A DNA stretch of 64,000 nucleotides from the NCBI RefSeq assembly GCF_024362695.1, contig NC_065407.1, positions 4,030,001 to 4,094,000 of the forward strand, read 5' to 3'. Position numbers and translations under genes: made by a program. Numbering within the stretch: the stretch's first letter is position 1; every line of letters begins with the position of its first letter. The notes under the pieces are model-generated. The model worked only from the letters and a program-made list of their open reading frames with translations. It was not told the origin of the DNA and searched no databases. This stretch comes from Pectinophora gossypiella (Eukaryota; Arthropoda; Insecta; Lepidoptera; Gelechiidae). Positions 35,270 through 48,400 of this stretch are shown here, one piece after another.

Positions 35270-35622
35270 TGGTGCTGATTCCAGTACACACCTCCTAATT
35301 TTATTTTAACTTATACCTGTCAGTTTCTAATCCGCCGGTAATCGACAAGCATATATGGAACACACGTCAATTTAAAGCACAAATCTAAAACAAGCGTCTA
35401 AAAATTTGACATTGACCGATAACTCGACACGATTATGTTGACAGCATATACGGTTTGCATACCAGCGAGATACCTTTTTGATTCGCCCGGGTTATTAATC
35501 CATTTACTCATTCTTCCTAAAATTAAGAGCTGTGAATCATCCGTCCCTTTCCTTTCCGGAGGATAAGAAAATGACATGTATAACTTAAAGTAAAATTAGA
35601 AGGTGTCTGCGAGAACCAGGGG
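35270..35622. mobile_element. TIR MITE, family M2, full length
   Basis: GGTGCTGATTCCAGTACACA followed by CTAATTTTATTTTAACTTAT on the left, mirrored on the right by TAACTTAAAGTAAAATTAGA and AACCAGGGGCA. The interior matches 18900-19271. No coding capacity. Confidence 0.7.
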
Positions 35623-36712
35623 CATTTTCTTTTTAGTGTGCTCTTAGCTTTTTCGATCTTTTTAATTTTCTCTTTATGATTAATGTTCGTTTGTTTTTAT
35701 GGTCTTTTAAATTTGGGATATTATTTAAGGACCTGCTAGGTAGGTTACAGTTATTTTACGCTAGTATTTAAACGTATAGGGCGAAAAACGATAGTGTCAT
35801 AACTTTGCTATCGAATGTTATTCGTCGACAGTTGCATGTCATATCAATGTACAGTGATATGTTACGTTAGTACTTATTACTTTCAGGGCAGTAATATCGA
35901 CAAATATGGACAATGTAATACATATAATTGTTGTGCAGATGTGAGGTTCTTACATACTATAGAAGCTAGACTCTGAGGGGCATATAATGTACGCCCAAGA
36001 TGTCATAGAGGTTCCTCCCAAAAAGACCTTAAATATTATCAGAAATCAGAATCATTTATTCAACGTAATTATCATGGATAAACTTGTTGCAGGTCAATGT
36101 AACATTTTTGAATTTACGCATATCGCAAGGTGTTATGGCTGAGGAGAAGAAATGACAAGAAACTGCAACATCAACACATCTTTTAAATCAATGAGGGTAC
36201 ATTACAAGTTATACAAGCCGATTGGTTAAATAACCCTTTTAAATTAGGTATTTGTTCACAATCAGTGATCTGTCGTTTTCGAGAATGTTCCCACTTTAGG
36301 AACGTGTAGCTAAAATAGCCTTATTACCTAATCTTTAAGCAAATAATATTTTGTATTATAGATCAGATCAGAATACAAGAAACAACAATTTGAAAAAGAA
36401 AAGCAACCAGTGACCTTGCTATTAAAGAGTTTTAACAGCGGGAATATTTGTTTATGTTTATGTTTATTTGGGATAACAACAGATTAATCTAATTGTTTAA
36501 CAATATTACTTCCCTTGCACTGGTCACAATACGTAGATCTTACAAGGTCGCAGTGGCCATTCTAATTGTTTCAGATCGAGCCATTTCTCTTTCAGATAAT
36601 AAAATTAAATAACAGACATATAATATGCTTACATCTATATTCCCAAGTGGGCCAGTCAGAGTCTAATTCTATCGCAAGATGAACTGACTACCAACGATTC
36701 ACCGTTTTTGTT
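35623..36712. other. Unassigned DNA with one LINE 3' end
   Basis: About 36040-36200 is a minus-oriented LINE 3' end (TCAGAAATCAGAATCATTTA onward), nearly the same as the one at 14366. The rest is unassigned. Confidence 0.45.
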
Positions 36713-36713
36713 T

Positions 36714-36956
36714 ATACAAGATGTTAATGATATCGTAACGAAAACTTTGCGGGATGATTCAATCCAAGATTCTGCGAGTTAATATCAAAAGGATTTTCCG
36801 TCGCAAAAGTATGGGACTGAAAATATTTAAAAAAATATGTTCAAATTTTCATGAATTATCCGACAGGAAATTCCACGACAGGAAATTCCACTTGATATCA
36901 ACTTAGAAACATGGTCTGAATCATCCCTATATTCGTTACGATGTCACTAACACCAC
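36714..36956. mobile_element. Fold-back MITE, family FB1
   Basis: Palindromic copy with TTAATGATATCGTAACGAAA on the left and GTTACGATGTCACTAACACC on the right. The GACAGGAAATTCCAC segment is locally duplicated in the right arm. Confidence 0.7.
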
Positions 36957-39100
36957 AGGGTGTTATACAGTGTGTAACCAAAAATTACAAAGACTATGTT
37001 TTCATCGGCCGTGTTTTTCATTGCCTTACGAATATGTTGGATACTTATGTAAGTAAGCGCTTCTCATAAGGAGTTTATGTCTAGGTACACAATACCTCTA
37101 TACATATAATATAATTTTCATAATAAATACGGACGATAAAAGATACATTACTAAAATAACTTTTTATTGAAGGATCAAAAGGATGTTGCTGAAGTCTAAG
37201 TCGAATATATCTCCTCGGATAAGTAAAATATGGACTTAGAAACTTAAAGGTCACGACATTTAGTTTATTGTCGTGTGTTTAAGCGAGCATATAATATTTT
37301 TTCCATTGGGATTCAGACACAAATATTATTAAGTACCTTATGAATGAATGTAAAAAGGCGCCAGCGTCTTAAGTCGACGTTTGGATATATAGTAAGTTTA
37401 ATCTTTCCTTATACATCTGACGACATTAGTAAATAAAAACCCTAAACACTTAAACACACACTTATCATCTGATATCCTTAACCCGTTTCTTCACGAGGTC
37501 CGCCTACCTAACCTGAAAACTTGACAGGTCCGGTTTTTTACAGAAGCGACTGCCTGCCTTACCTTCGTACCCGCGAACGGAATATGAGCCGAAACGCATT
37601 TCTCGAGAATGTGGGATTCCTCCTTTGAATCTAAAACTATAGCGACTTCTCAACCTATATAGCCGAGGAAAAGACCATTCTTAAAAAATAATATGGTAAT
37701 ACAATTTTAATATGTTGGCTGCCTAATATCGTATTAATTCGATATCCATATATCCAATGTCTGTTATCTCTTAAACAATATAATATAATATTTGCTGATG
37801 CAGAAAAATGTATCAACAAGTATTGGTAGAACCCAAAAAACGTCATTTAAGTGGCGAGGCAATGAATTACAACATAACAAATACTTTACTGCACACTCAG
37901 GAAATACAAAAAAAAAACAAAAGAGAAATGGAAAGAGATTGTACTCACATTTAAGTACGCATCGATCTTGCCTTAGAAGGTAATACTTACTTAAAAATGA
38001 AATCTTCAAATGCCAGGCGATATAAAATTTTATGTCTAGACTGAACATTGTATTGCGGTGACTGGTCATAAAAGTTTTACAAGCTGACTTCGCCAAAGTA
38101 TTTGTATTATAAATTCAAGTCTAATGACTTTTAAATTACCATCTACTCCATATACTTAAATATAATATGTAACATAAAAATAATATGTAAATATAATAGA
38201 TCTACTCTATCATCATCAACAGAAATATTTATTACGCTTTCTTTTGTCGTGAGTTATATTGTTGATTTTCGTTAGACCATTTTCGCTGTTTAACTGGACA
38301 AATGGGGAACGCTGAAAAGACTCTCATATTGTGTATAAGTTGAAACAATTTGCTTGGCTGTCTACCCAGATGCGCCGGAAACGGACCCAGAGCATCTAAC
38401 ATAACCCAATTATGTAGGAGACAAGCAACTGTGATAACATTGTTCGGAGAAAGCACCGTCACGGGTTCGAATCCTAGCTCTGGCTCCAAACCACAGAGTT
38501 TGGCTGTATGAGTTTGAATTCATGTTTGGTGAATTCACTGATATCATGTGGTACCAGTTAATGTCGTTAAGCGTTGAAGAAGGGAAAACGACTTTGTCCT
38601 GATATTTTTAAAGATTCTTTTTTATCAGATGGGTTCGTGGTGGACTTTTTGTAATTATTTCTTTTTATTTTGGTGCAATAAAGTGTATTTGTATTGTATT
38701 GTATTGTACAGTGCTTGAGCTTTGGGCTCATGATCCGATGGAATCCGGTTCGATTATCGATGATGAGAAAAACACAAAAATCACTTAGTGACTTTACTTT
38801 GGTTAGGACATTACAGACTGATCACCTGATTATCCGAAAGTAATTGGTTCCGGCTACTATTTACTTGAGTAAGTATGTAGTCGTTACGTGAGCTATCTCA
38901 GGGGCCTTTGGTGGCTCAACAGTTACTCTGAAAGAAGGGTCAGATAAGATCAACACTTTAAAGTTTAGGCCCCTCTTACTTCATTTTCACTCCATTCCAG
39001 CAGTACTCAACCAGAGAGATCTTTGAGTAAGAAAGCCTTGTTCTACTAAAAGCTTTTACACGATGCAACTTTGCACAAGCGTCCTCAAACTTGGGCCAAC
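36957..39100. other. Mostly unassigned DNA with repeat pieces
   Basis: About 37482-37572 is a CTTCTGTAAAAA-type repeat, about 37865-37900 a LINE tail scrap, about 38400-38490 a tRNA-like GGTTCGAATCC segment, and about 38708-38960 a diverged SINE-A. No gene is supported. Confidence 0.4.
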
Positions 39101-39422
39101 TTGCTTGCTCAGTTGGTAGTTGCGCCCGAAAATTAGCTTACAACAGTTACAACACAGCTCAGACTTATGCAAATGGCAATCCATTTACCAAACCCTAATT
39201 GTTGTTTGCAGAATGCGATGTGGAAAAGTTTCCCCACAATTTTTATGTTACGAGGTTTGTGACATTCATTTTTGTTTAATTTTAGTTTTGTTTTCAATTT
39301 CGCGGTGTTATCTGGCACTTGACTCGAGGTGTCATTTATAAATGTCACAATTTTTGTTATTTCTTTTAAGTGGTGGTGTTTTTTTTTCTTTAATTTTATT
39401 GAGGGTTTATTCTGATTAGAAT

Positions 39423-42400
39423 ATGTCACCCTCATATTCACAGGTTTGTGTTTAATGACCGAGGTTTGCGACTGACAATCTAAGTTTAACAGATATTTCT
39501 ACAAGCTTGTACATTGCCTAGGTGCTTCCGACCTGGGAGCTGTTAGGATACTGTTACAGAACTCTACTTCACCATTATAATTAAAATGAAACATAAATTG
39601 TGATCTTTCAGCTTCGTTCCGGAGACACTCCATTATAACATGTATCTAATACTTGTTGTAGAATTTTCTTATCACGATATTCAAGTGATGTGAACTCTGA
39701 CCGGGAATATTAAAAACCTGATTTAAGGGTGCCACATTCGTATTTTCCATTGCAGCAATAGAATTGGATTGTACTTTCAGTCATATTAGTAAGTAACAGC
39801 CTCCGTGGTCTAGTGGTTAAAGCGTTAGGCTCACGATCTGGAGGTCCGGGTTAGATTCCCGATGGGAACATTGTCGAAATCACTCTGTGAGACTGTCCTT
39901 TGTTTGGTAAGGACTTTTCAGGCTTGAATCTTCTGATTGTCCGAAAAAGTAAGATGATTCCGTGTTTTGGAGGGCTCGTTAAGCTGATGGTCCCGGCTAT
40001 TAGCCATAAAAACACCTCCACCAACCCGCAGTGGAGCAGCGTGGTGGAGTATGCTCCATACCCCCTCCGGTTGATTGAGGGGAGGCTTGTGCCCAGCAGT
40101 GGGACGTATATAGGCTGTTTATGTTAGTAAGTATTATTATACACCATATCTAGACCTACCACATCGTCACTTACCATCAGGCGAGATTGTGGTCACACGC
40201 GAGCCTATTTTATTTAAAAAAACAATAGAAAATCGAGTATCCACAATCTTGTTGTTAATATTATTAAAATAATTCCAATATTTATTTACATACATACATA
40301 CATAAATCCACGACCATGTTCCCCGAAGGGGTGGGCAGAGCCACAAATAATCAGAAGACTAATTGCAGCCACTTTTGATACATAGTCCTAAGATGGATAA
40401 TGATGAACCGTATAGTGATAGGGGATCAGCCTATCGCCCATATAGATTCAATATTTATTTATTATTTATTTGTACACAACAGAACAGATAAAAGAAACAT
40501 ACAAAGAAAACAGACAGTACAGGTAAGCTTATCTCTAAGAAAGAGATTTCTTCCAGCTGACCTACGTGATTTACTTTAATAAATGAAAGTATATTCAATA
40601 AATTTAATTCAGTATCCACATACACGATCGCAGTAATCCTACCAGTTGCGTGTCTCCCATACACGCACACCCTTTTTTAATGAATAACTTAACTAAGAAC
40701 TCTAACGAGTGTCCTATTTTCAGCCCATAAACATTTCCACATGGTTGGATTATAAAGAACGCGTCACGAACGTTTCACATTCCCTCGGCCGGCGAAGCGG
40801 TAAAACAATTTTACTACCAATTACCATCAAGTGGTAGAAATTAATTTTGTTGCAAAAGTGATAAGAGCTACTTTTATAAAAATTGCATTTCAGTCACATT
40901 TATAATTGGAATTCACCTCATTTTCTTTACTCAGTATTTTTCTACCTTTGCATAACGCTCGCTAGTATTTATAACTTTTATGTGCTTCTGTGCTGATGCA
41001 GGGTCTGCACGCAAACAGCGCCGCGTTCTCACTTTATTTCCTCTAGAGGGCGCCACATTGAATTTAGCGTAACGTCACGTATCCAATAACCACCGGAAAA
41101 TTAAGACGCTTCTAGTGACACCTCATTTGTTATATTCTGACAAGTGATGTAGACGTTACGTTGGAACAGACGTGCATACACACGTACGGTCACGAGCATT
41201 AATATGTTTGTATACACTTTGGTACTGTGTCACATTAACTTTTTTGACAAATTGAACTGTAAGTCTCACTATTGTACATGATTATTATAGCATTCAAACA
41301 TATAACCCTCCTTTTTGCTTCGCCGTACTCGGGTAAAAACGAACTACGCCAATCATTTGTGCTTTATACAAAGGATATCACTTCAAAGAAAAGTTTGTGC
41401 TAAACTATTCCTTACGCAAGGTGTAGTTCGAACGAAGATAAAGTTTGGGTCCATATTTTCTGTGGATCAAATACAATTTCAAAGTTTTCACTTTGAATTA
41501 TCCAGCTTTGTCGGGTTATATTTATTGAAAGTGAAGGGAGCGTGGGAATTTCATCTTTTTATTCAATTATTTGAAGTACATTAAAGAATGCCTTTATTAA
41601 TCCCATTATGATGGCTATTATTACTGTTGTTCAAAACTTATTTAGTTTAAACATAGCAATTACAATTGTTCGCTCCTTGGTCTTCCCCTTCCTCTCTTTC
41701 ATTCTATCTACCCTTCTATGTTGCTAGATGGTATTATTGTACTCGTAATGTGTAAAAAAAAGATTCTGTATGGCAGTGTCAAAAAGTCCGTATATGCAAA
41801 GTGGCCTGCCGTCAAAAACACTAAGCCACGTTGCAAAAACTTTTCCACATCGAATAAACAGGATGTAAGTGACACCGTAACGTAAACTTTGCGGGATGAT
41901 TCAGATCATGATTCTCAGTTAATATCAAGTGAACTTTTCCATCGCAAAACTCATGTTTTTTTAATTCAATTCTATACTTTTGCGATGGAAAATTCCACTT
42001 GATATTAATTCGGAGTCATGAGCTGAATCAACCCCCTCACTATTCGTTGCGATGTCACTTATACCCTGTAAAGTACGTACTTACAGGTACGTACGGGTAC
42101 GTGTGGACGTTAGTGATACCGTTACGAAAACTTTGGTGGAATTTCTTGTCGGAAAATTCATGAAAATTTTACTACTACTATTCAGCCTGTATCCACCCAC
42201 TGCTAGTTATAGGCCTCTTCCACGCCATCCTTTCCGGTGCCGTGCAAGTCTCATCCATTGCTTTTCATGAAAATGTTAGTGTTTTATAAAATTATTTTGA
42301 GTTCCATACTTTGACGATGAGACATTTGCGAACTCAGAGTTATGGTTTGAATCATCTCTCAAAGTATTCGTTACGGTATCACTAACACCCTGTATTCTCG

Positions 42401-45400
42401 TCGGTATACGAATGCACACGGCTCCAGCCGTAATTCAATGACGTCCATTGCTTCGTTTTCACCATCTATTGTTATACAACTAGAAGCCAACGGTTTTCTA
42501 TCTTTGTTGAAATGGGAGTGAAGGAAAATGCTAATACTACTTTTATACTCAGTTGTGGTTTGTGTACTTCCATTGAGTGATTGTTTATTTATTCAACAGT
42601 TTATTGTACACAAAACAGGATACTTATAAAAACAATTAGACTAACACGAGACTGACAAACGGATCAGATTATTTCTTTGTAGAAATCACATACCGAGAAG
42701 GACTTACGATGACCAAATTGGAGGTGTCCTTAGAAAAGGTTTAATACGATCAACTCTAAACAGGCGTGCGTGTATGAAGCGATTGATGAATGTGGAGGAA
42801 GCAAGAGAAGTGTGTCAGGATCGAAGCAAATGGAATTCTATAGTCTCTGCTTACCCCGGTGGGAAATAGGCTGAGTTTATGTATGTGTAGAAATCACATA
42901 TTGAGAAATTATTTCCATTTGAATTTTTTTTGGAAAATATCAATGGCGTTTTTTGCCCGTGGTACGACCAATATGAGAATATGAGCTATGAAACTAAGAA
43001 TATATTTTACTAAATGTCAGTAGTACCACGGGTAGAATTTTCTTTCCGTAGTACTACGTTGCTTGGCAAAAAACGATGCTAGGTAGTTTTCATATCATAT
43101 TTATGTGGTTATGAATGCATAAGACCCATACAATATACCATATTACTATTAGATATGCATGTTACTACTAGAGACCCATTCCTGCAGAAAAAATGTATAA
43201 TCTAGTACTTATTAAGATTTAACAAATAGATTAGAATAAAAATAAAAATAAGCACCTGCAATCACTGTCTGTTGTTGTCTTTTGTACGTTTACACAACTT
43301 TTCAAAACAAATTCGCTTTTGCAGCGGTTGCTAGTTTAAAAATAACTGAAAATAATATTTTTTTTGGCTAAAATGTAGGTACAAGTTATCAACGTTCTAA
43401 GAATTGAATTTTTAAGATTTATAGGAACAGGAGAAAGATATTACAATACCTAAGAATAGAATGTATATTAGTTCTAAGAAAAAACCCCGTTTCGCACACA
43501 ACAACAATTTAATTATACCCTGCGCCGTAAGCGCTTAAGTTTCAATTTACCTTAGCTCATTTTGAGAATATTCTCAGTAAAAGCATCGTTTTTTTTTTTC
43601 GTAAACAACATCTCGTATTGAAATCGGATATTATACATTCAAGAAGAAATAAAATTGATTGGGTATTATCTCTGAGGAGATAAATTTCCCATCACTGGAT
43701 ATATATATGATACAATGTTTTGTAGTCTACGAAATGATTATGATATTATAACATAACATTGCATTCCATTGTTGGGCACAGGCCTCCCCTCAATCAACCG
43801 GGGTATGGAGCATACTCCACCAGGATATGTTTTTACAGCCGGGATTATCTTACTTATAATAATAACAGTCGCAACCAACGGCTTAACGTGCCTTCCGAAG
43901 CACGGACTATCTTATTTTCGGACAATCAGGTGATCAGCCTGTAATGTCGTAACCAAACTAGGGATCACAGAGTGAGTTTTGTGATATGTCCCCACCGGGT
44001 TTCGTATCCGGGGTCTCCGGATCGTGAGTCCAACGCTCAACCACTAGACCACAGAGGCTATGAATCCACTGTAAAATACATGTAGAGCACATAGAGTTTA
44101 GCCACACATGTGATAGTTTATACCCCTGATAAATGTTCTTCTGTAATCTAATAAATATGTGAATATGTGAGGAGCTCGGTGGCGCAGCGGTTAACGCGCT
44201 CGGTCTGCGATTGTTGAAGTTAAGCAACTTTCGCAAATGCCGGTCCTAGGATGGGTGACCACAAAAAAAAAAGTTTTCATCTCGAGCTCCTCCGTGCTTC
44301 GGAAAGCACGTTAAGCCGTTGGTCCCGGCTGCATTAGCAGTCGTTAATAACCACCAATCCGCAGTGGGCCCGCGTGGTGGTTTAAGGCCCGATCTCCCTA
44401 TCCATCCATAGGGAAGGCCCGTGCCCCAGCAGTGGGGACGTTAATGGGCTGGTGATGATGAATCTAATACGTCTGTCTTTTGTTTCAGAATATATCAATA
44501 TTGGTAGTGCTGATATATAGTTGGAGGATTGGCGTAAACGCAAAGAGGTTTAAAGAGCTCGACGATGTTTATTACGGTGAGTTTATACTTATAAGCACCT
44601 TTTATATAGGCTTTGGCTTAAGGTTATAGTTACGGTGTTCTCCAAACGCTAAAGTAACGCTTTTTAGAGCAAACTGTACCTAGCTCTACACGTGCAGCCT
44701 GTGGGCGAACTTCACTCAGAAAGCATACAACGCCATCAGCGTCTCTGGGGGGTTAAAATGGCCACATCGAAGCAATTCATCTAAGAAAACAATGTTGCAA
44801 TTTGACATTTGCGCAATAAAAGTAAGTGCGCAATACAAACAAATGTCAAATAGCAATATTGCTTTCTTAGATGAATTGCTTCAAAGTGGCCATTTTAACC
44901 CCCTGTTCAACAACGGTTTTAGGGTGTTGTTGTCATAACGCTAGGAAGATAACGATGTAACTGTAAATAACAATGTTGAAATAATAATATAAGTATTTTT
45001 AGTGACTATTTCTATTCGTACACTTAAACCATCAAAACTTTCCTCAAAAGTAAATATGGTAATTAAATTAAAAAAAAACTTATCTACATATTAGTGTTTT
45101 TGCGTTAGACTGTCGGACAAACAGACTCATCAATTTCCTAACAAAAGACACTGCCAAAAAGGGGACGTGCCAATAAAATACGAGGTCCCTTTTCATTCTA
45201 TCGTCCAAATAGTCGAACAATTACTTTGACGTTCTGATTGATAGATCCACAAAGACCCGATTTGTTGTTCAGCGAATGTAAGTTGTCAGTGCATTGCAAG
45301 GCTGAAAAATAACCAGACGACATGAAAAATACCTTACCAACATTTAATTAAAGACGAAAGTGAGATTGATTATGTACTTTCTCTTATTTTTGTTTCTGAT

Positions 45401-48400
45401 TTATCGTTGTGGCTCTCGAGCGCGAAGAATTTAATTTAGTAGATTGTTCTCGTTGTATCGGTCGCTCCGTTTCAGGCTCGAGCAAGCTTAGTCTCACGTT
45501 CCTTTACCAATCTTGAAGATTGAAAAGCATTGTTTAGTTTTCAATCAATGTGCTATTGCGGGTAACTCTTATAATAAGTATTATTGGCATCTTTCGATAC
45601 GGATCAGCTGATTTATGTCGTAATGGTTACCTTCTAGTACTAATTTTCTTAATTTACTATGACTCCTAAATATTATGTCTTTAGAAAAGGTTAGCTGCGT
45701 GTATGAAACAACTAATAATTAGAAGGAAGCAAGAGAAGTAATACATCACTAATTTAAGAGCCACTCTCTTGTAGGTGTAGCATTCTCCATTCTTGTCTAT
45801 CAAAAGCCAAAACCTTCACTTCCTTATAAGTTTACCTTCTTTTTAATCTGTTCCATGTAAGCTCTTCTTGGTCTTCCCCTTCCTCTCTTTCCTTGTAGCT
45901 TCCCTTCTACGATGTTTTTAATAAATTAGTCGTGTCTTATGAAGTGTCCAATCATCTAGGCATGATATAAGCAAATGGAATTCCATAATCTCTGCTTACC
46001 CCAGTGGGAAAGAGTTTGTGTATGTATGTTGTATGTGTACTCCCAAACTTACATACATAAACTCACGCCTATTTTTCACCGGGTTAGGCAGAGACTATGT
46101 AATTCATTTGTTTCGATCCTGACATACTTATTTTGCTTCCTCCACATTCATCAATCGTTTCATACACGCGCGCCGATTCATAGTAGATCGTACTGAACCT
46201 TTCCTAAGGACATCTCCAATTTGGTCACTGTACATCCTGCTAGGACTTCCTCTGCCAGCCTTTTTTTCATTAATGATATCATATTCAATCCATATGTGAA
46301 ACAAAAATAATACCTTCCTTCTACCTTCCGTCTATGATACCTTCCTTCCTCCTTTGGATTGGAAGGTCAGACTGGCAGTCGTTTCTGTAAAAAGCCGGAC
46401 CTGTCAAATCTTCAGATTACGTAAGAATGAGCCTGTGTAAACGGGTTAACGCTAAGGAGATGGATTCCTATCAAGTACTATCCCTACCGACTTTGATAGT
46501 TACAAAAGTATGTTAATATATGCAGGGATGTGGGTACGGTCAGTACAATGTGGCGTCGTGGTCACATTTGTATCCATACAATTGCTTTAAAGACGAATGA
46601 CCCGGCTTAGATGACCACCCAGATGCGACATTTGTGAATTATCTTGTAAGGTCTACGTCAACTATGTGAACATACTTCGATGAAATTCCAGTGGTCCAAT
46701 GGAAACCACCTCTGTGATCCCGTAAGCTCCCGATCTCGCCCCGGGTTCGAATCCCGGTGGGGACATGTCACAAAAATCACTTTGTGATCACTGCTTTGCT
46801 TAGGAAATTGCAGGCTGATCATCTGATTGTCCGAAAGTAAAATGATCCGTGCATCGGAAGGCACGTCAAGCCGTTGGTTCCTGTAACCACTTATTGATGT
46901 AAGTATGTATTCGTTACATGAGCCATGACAGGGGCATTTGGCGATTCAATAATAACTCTCACGCCAAGGTTGATGAGGTCCAGAGAAAGCAGGTCCAAAA
47001 ACTGCTGGCAATGTTCTAACCAAACTAGATATCACAAAGTGATTTTCGTGATGTGCCTTGACCGGGTTTCGAACCTAGGAACCCTGGGAGGCTCTCCACA
47101 CCGAACACACTGACATAATTGAACATTCGCATAGTCTGCGTGAAGGTTTGTTGCGCCACGGTTTAATTCTCATCCCGGAGATTGCTTTAGTGACAGATGG
47201 GTGGGTTTCACTGGCCGCTCAGAGGCGACAGATGTGGTGGACGAATGTAGAGCCTCGGGTCAGCCGATATCCAGTTTAAACTGGCTTTAAATATAAGCTA
47301 GATTGTGAGGAAGTAGGGAAATAAGATTTACTTCCTGTTTAGTGTAGTTTCGTCGTGTTTTATTCCGATGATAGTACCTTGTATTATTTGTAATTGCAAC
47401 CAATTTTGAAATTAGATCACTTTTAATCAATGTTTACTATAAACAAATAAAAAATAAAAAGGTTTAATACGATCTACTCTGATTCGGCGTGCGTGTATGA
47501 AGCGATACATGAATGTGGAGGAAGCAACAGAAGTGTGCCAGGATCGAAGCAAATAAATGGAATTCTATAGTCTCTGCTTACCCCGGTGGGAAATAGGCGT
47601 GAGTTTATGTATGTATGTAACTATAAACATTTACTAAGGAGTTTTTTTTTAAAAAGCGTGTTGTAATTACGTTTACATTAAGTTATGTAAGCAGATAGTA
47701 TTACTTTCTTCCCTTAAATTAAGATGTTATGACTGTGTACGAGGGTATTTTTTTTTTAATTTCCGCCTAAAATTGACGTGTGTTCCTTAAATTTTATGCC
47801 TGTCCCTTTTTGTTTCCTTTTTGGTGAATAAGGAAATGACAGATATAACTTAAATTGAAGGTAGATAGTGTGTACTGGAATTACCATCTATAAGTTTTTT
47901 TGTTATCGCTAAAATAGTGTTTTATGTCACGTATTATAAAAGTTCCACCTTATACAACCTATTACTTAGTACCTACCTTTCTGAAGTAAACGATGTGGAA
48001 ATCTGAGAAAATCTGAGCGTCAAATATTATAAAATAAAGCATTTTTTTGACGTGACTTATTGTAGATTTGCCTCAAATGGCATTAACTACTTAGTAGGGA
48101 GCGCTGTAGGCTCTCACCTGGTACACAATTTAAGACAACAGGCCAAAGGTGCCCAGAAAACAAAGCAAATGTGCGACTCAATGAAGTAGTAAACCGCAAA
48201 ATGAAAATAATTCGATTAACACAAACAAGGTGATTGCTTAATAATTGAACTGGAAGTTAATGAAGTCAATTGAATGCGGATTGAAAGATATAATTGAAAA
48301 AGGAACTGAATTGTAAATTAAACCCCTGTTTTATTCAAGAGGGTGAGATTAAAATACAGGAAATCTATGTAACGTACCCACAATTTCAATTGGACTGAGT

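Noticed and set aside
38232..38489. Possible Harbinger-type transposase tail (ACLLHNWV-like string)
   Set aside because: The string overlaps a tRNA-like GGTTCGAATCC segment and no other transposase motif is present.
41315..41584. 89-codon plus-strand frame as a gene
   Set aside because: No recognisable motif, no supporting context; expected by chance over this length.
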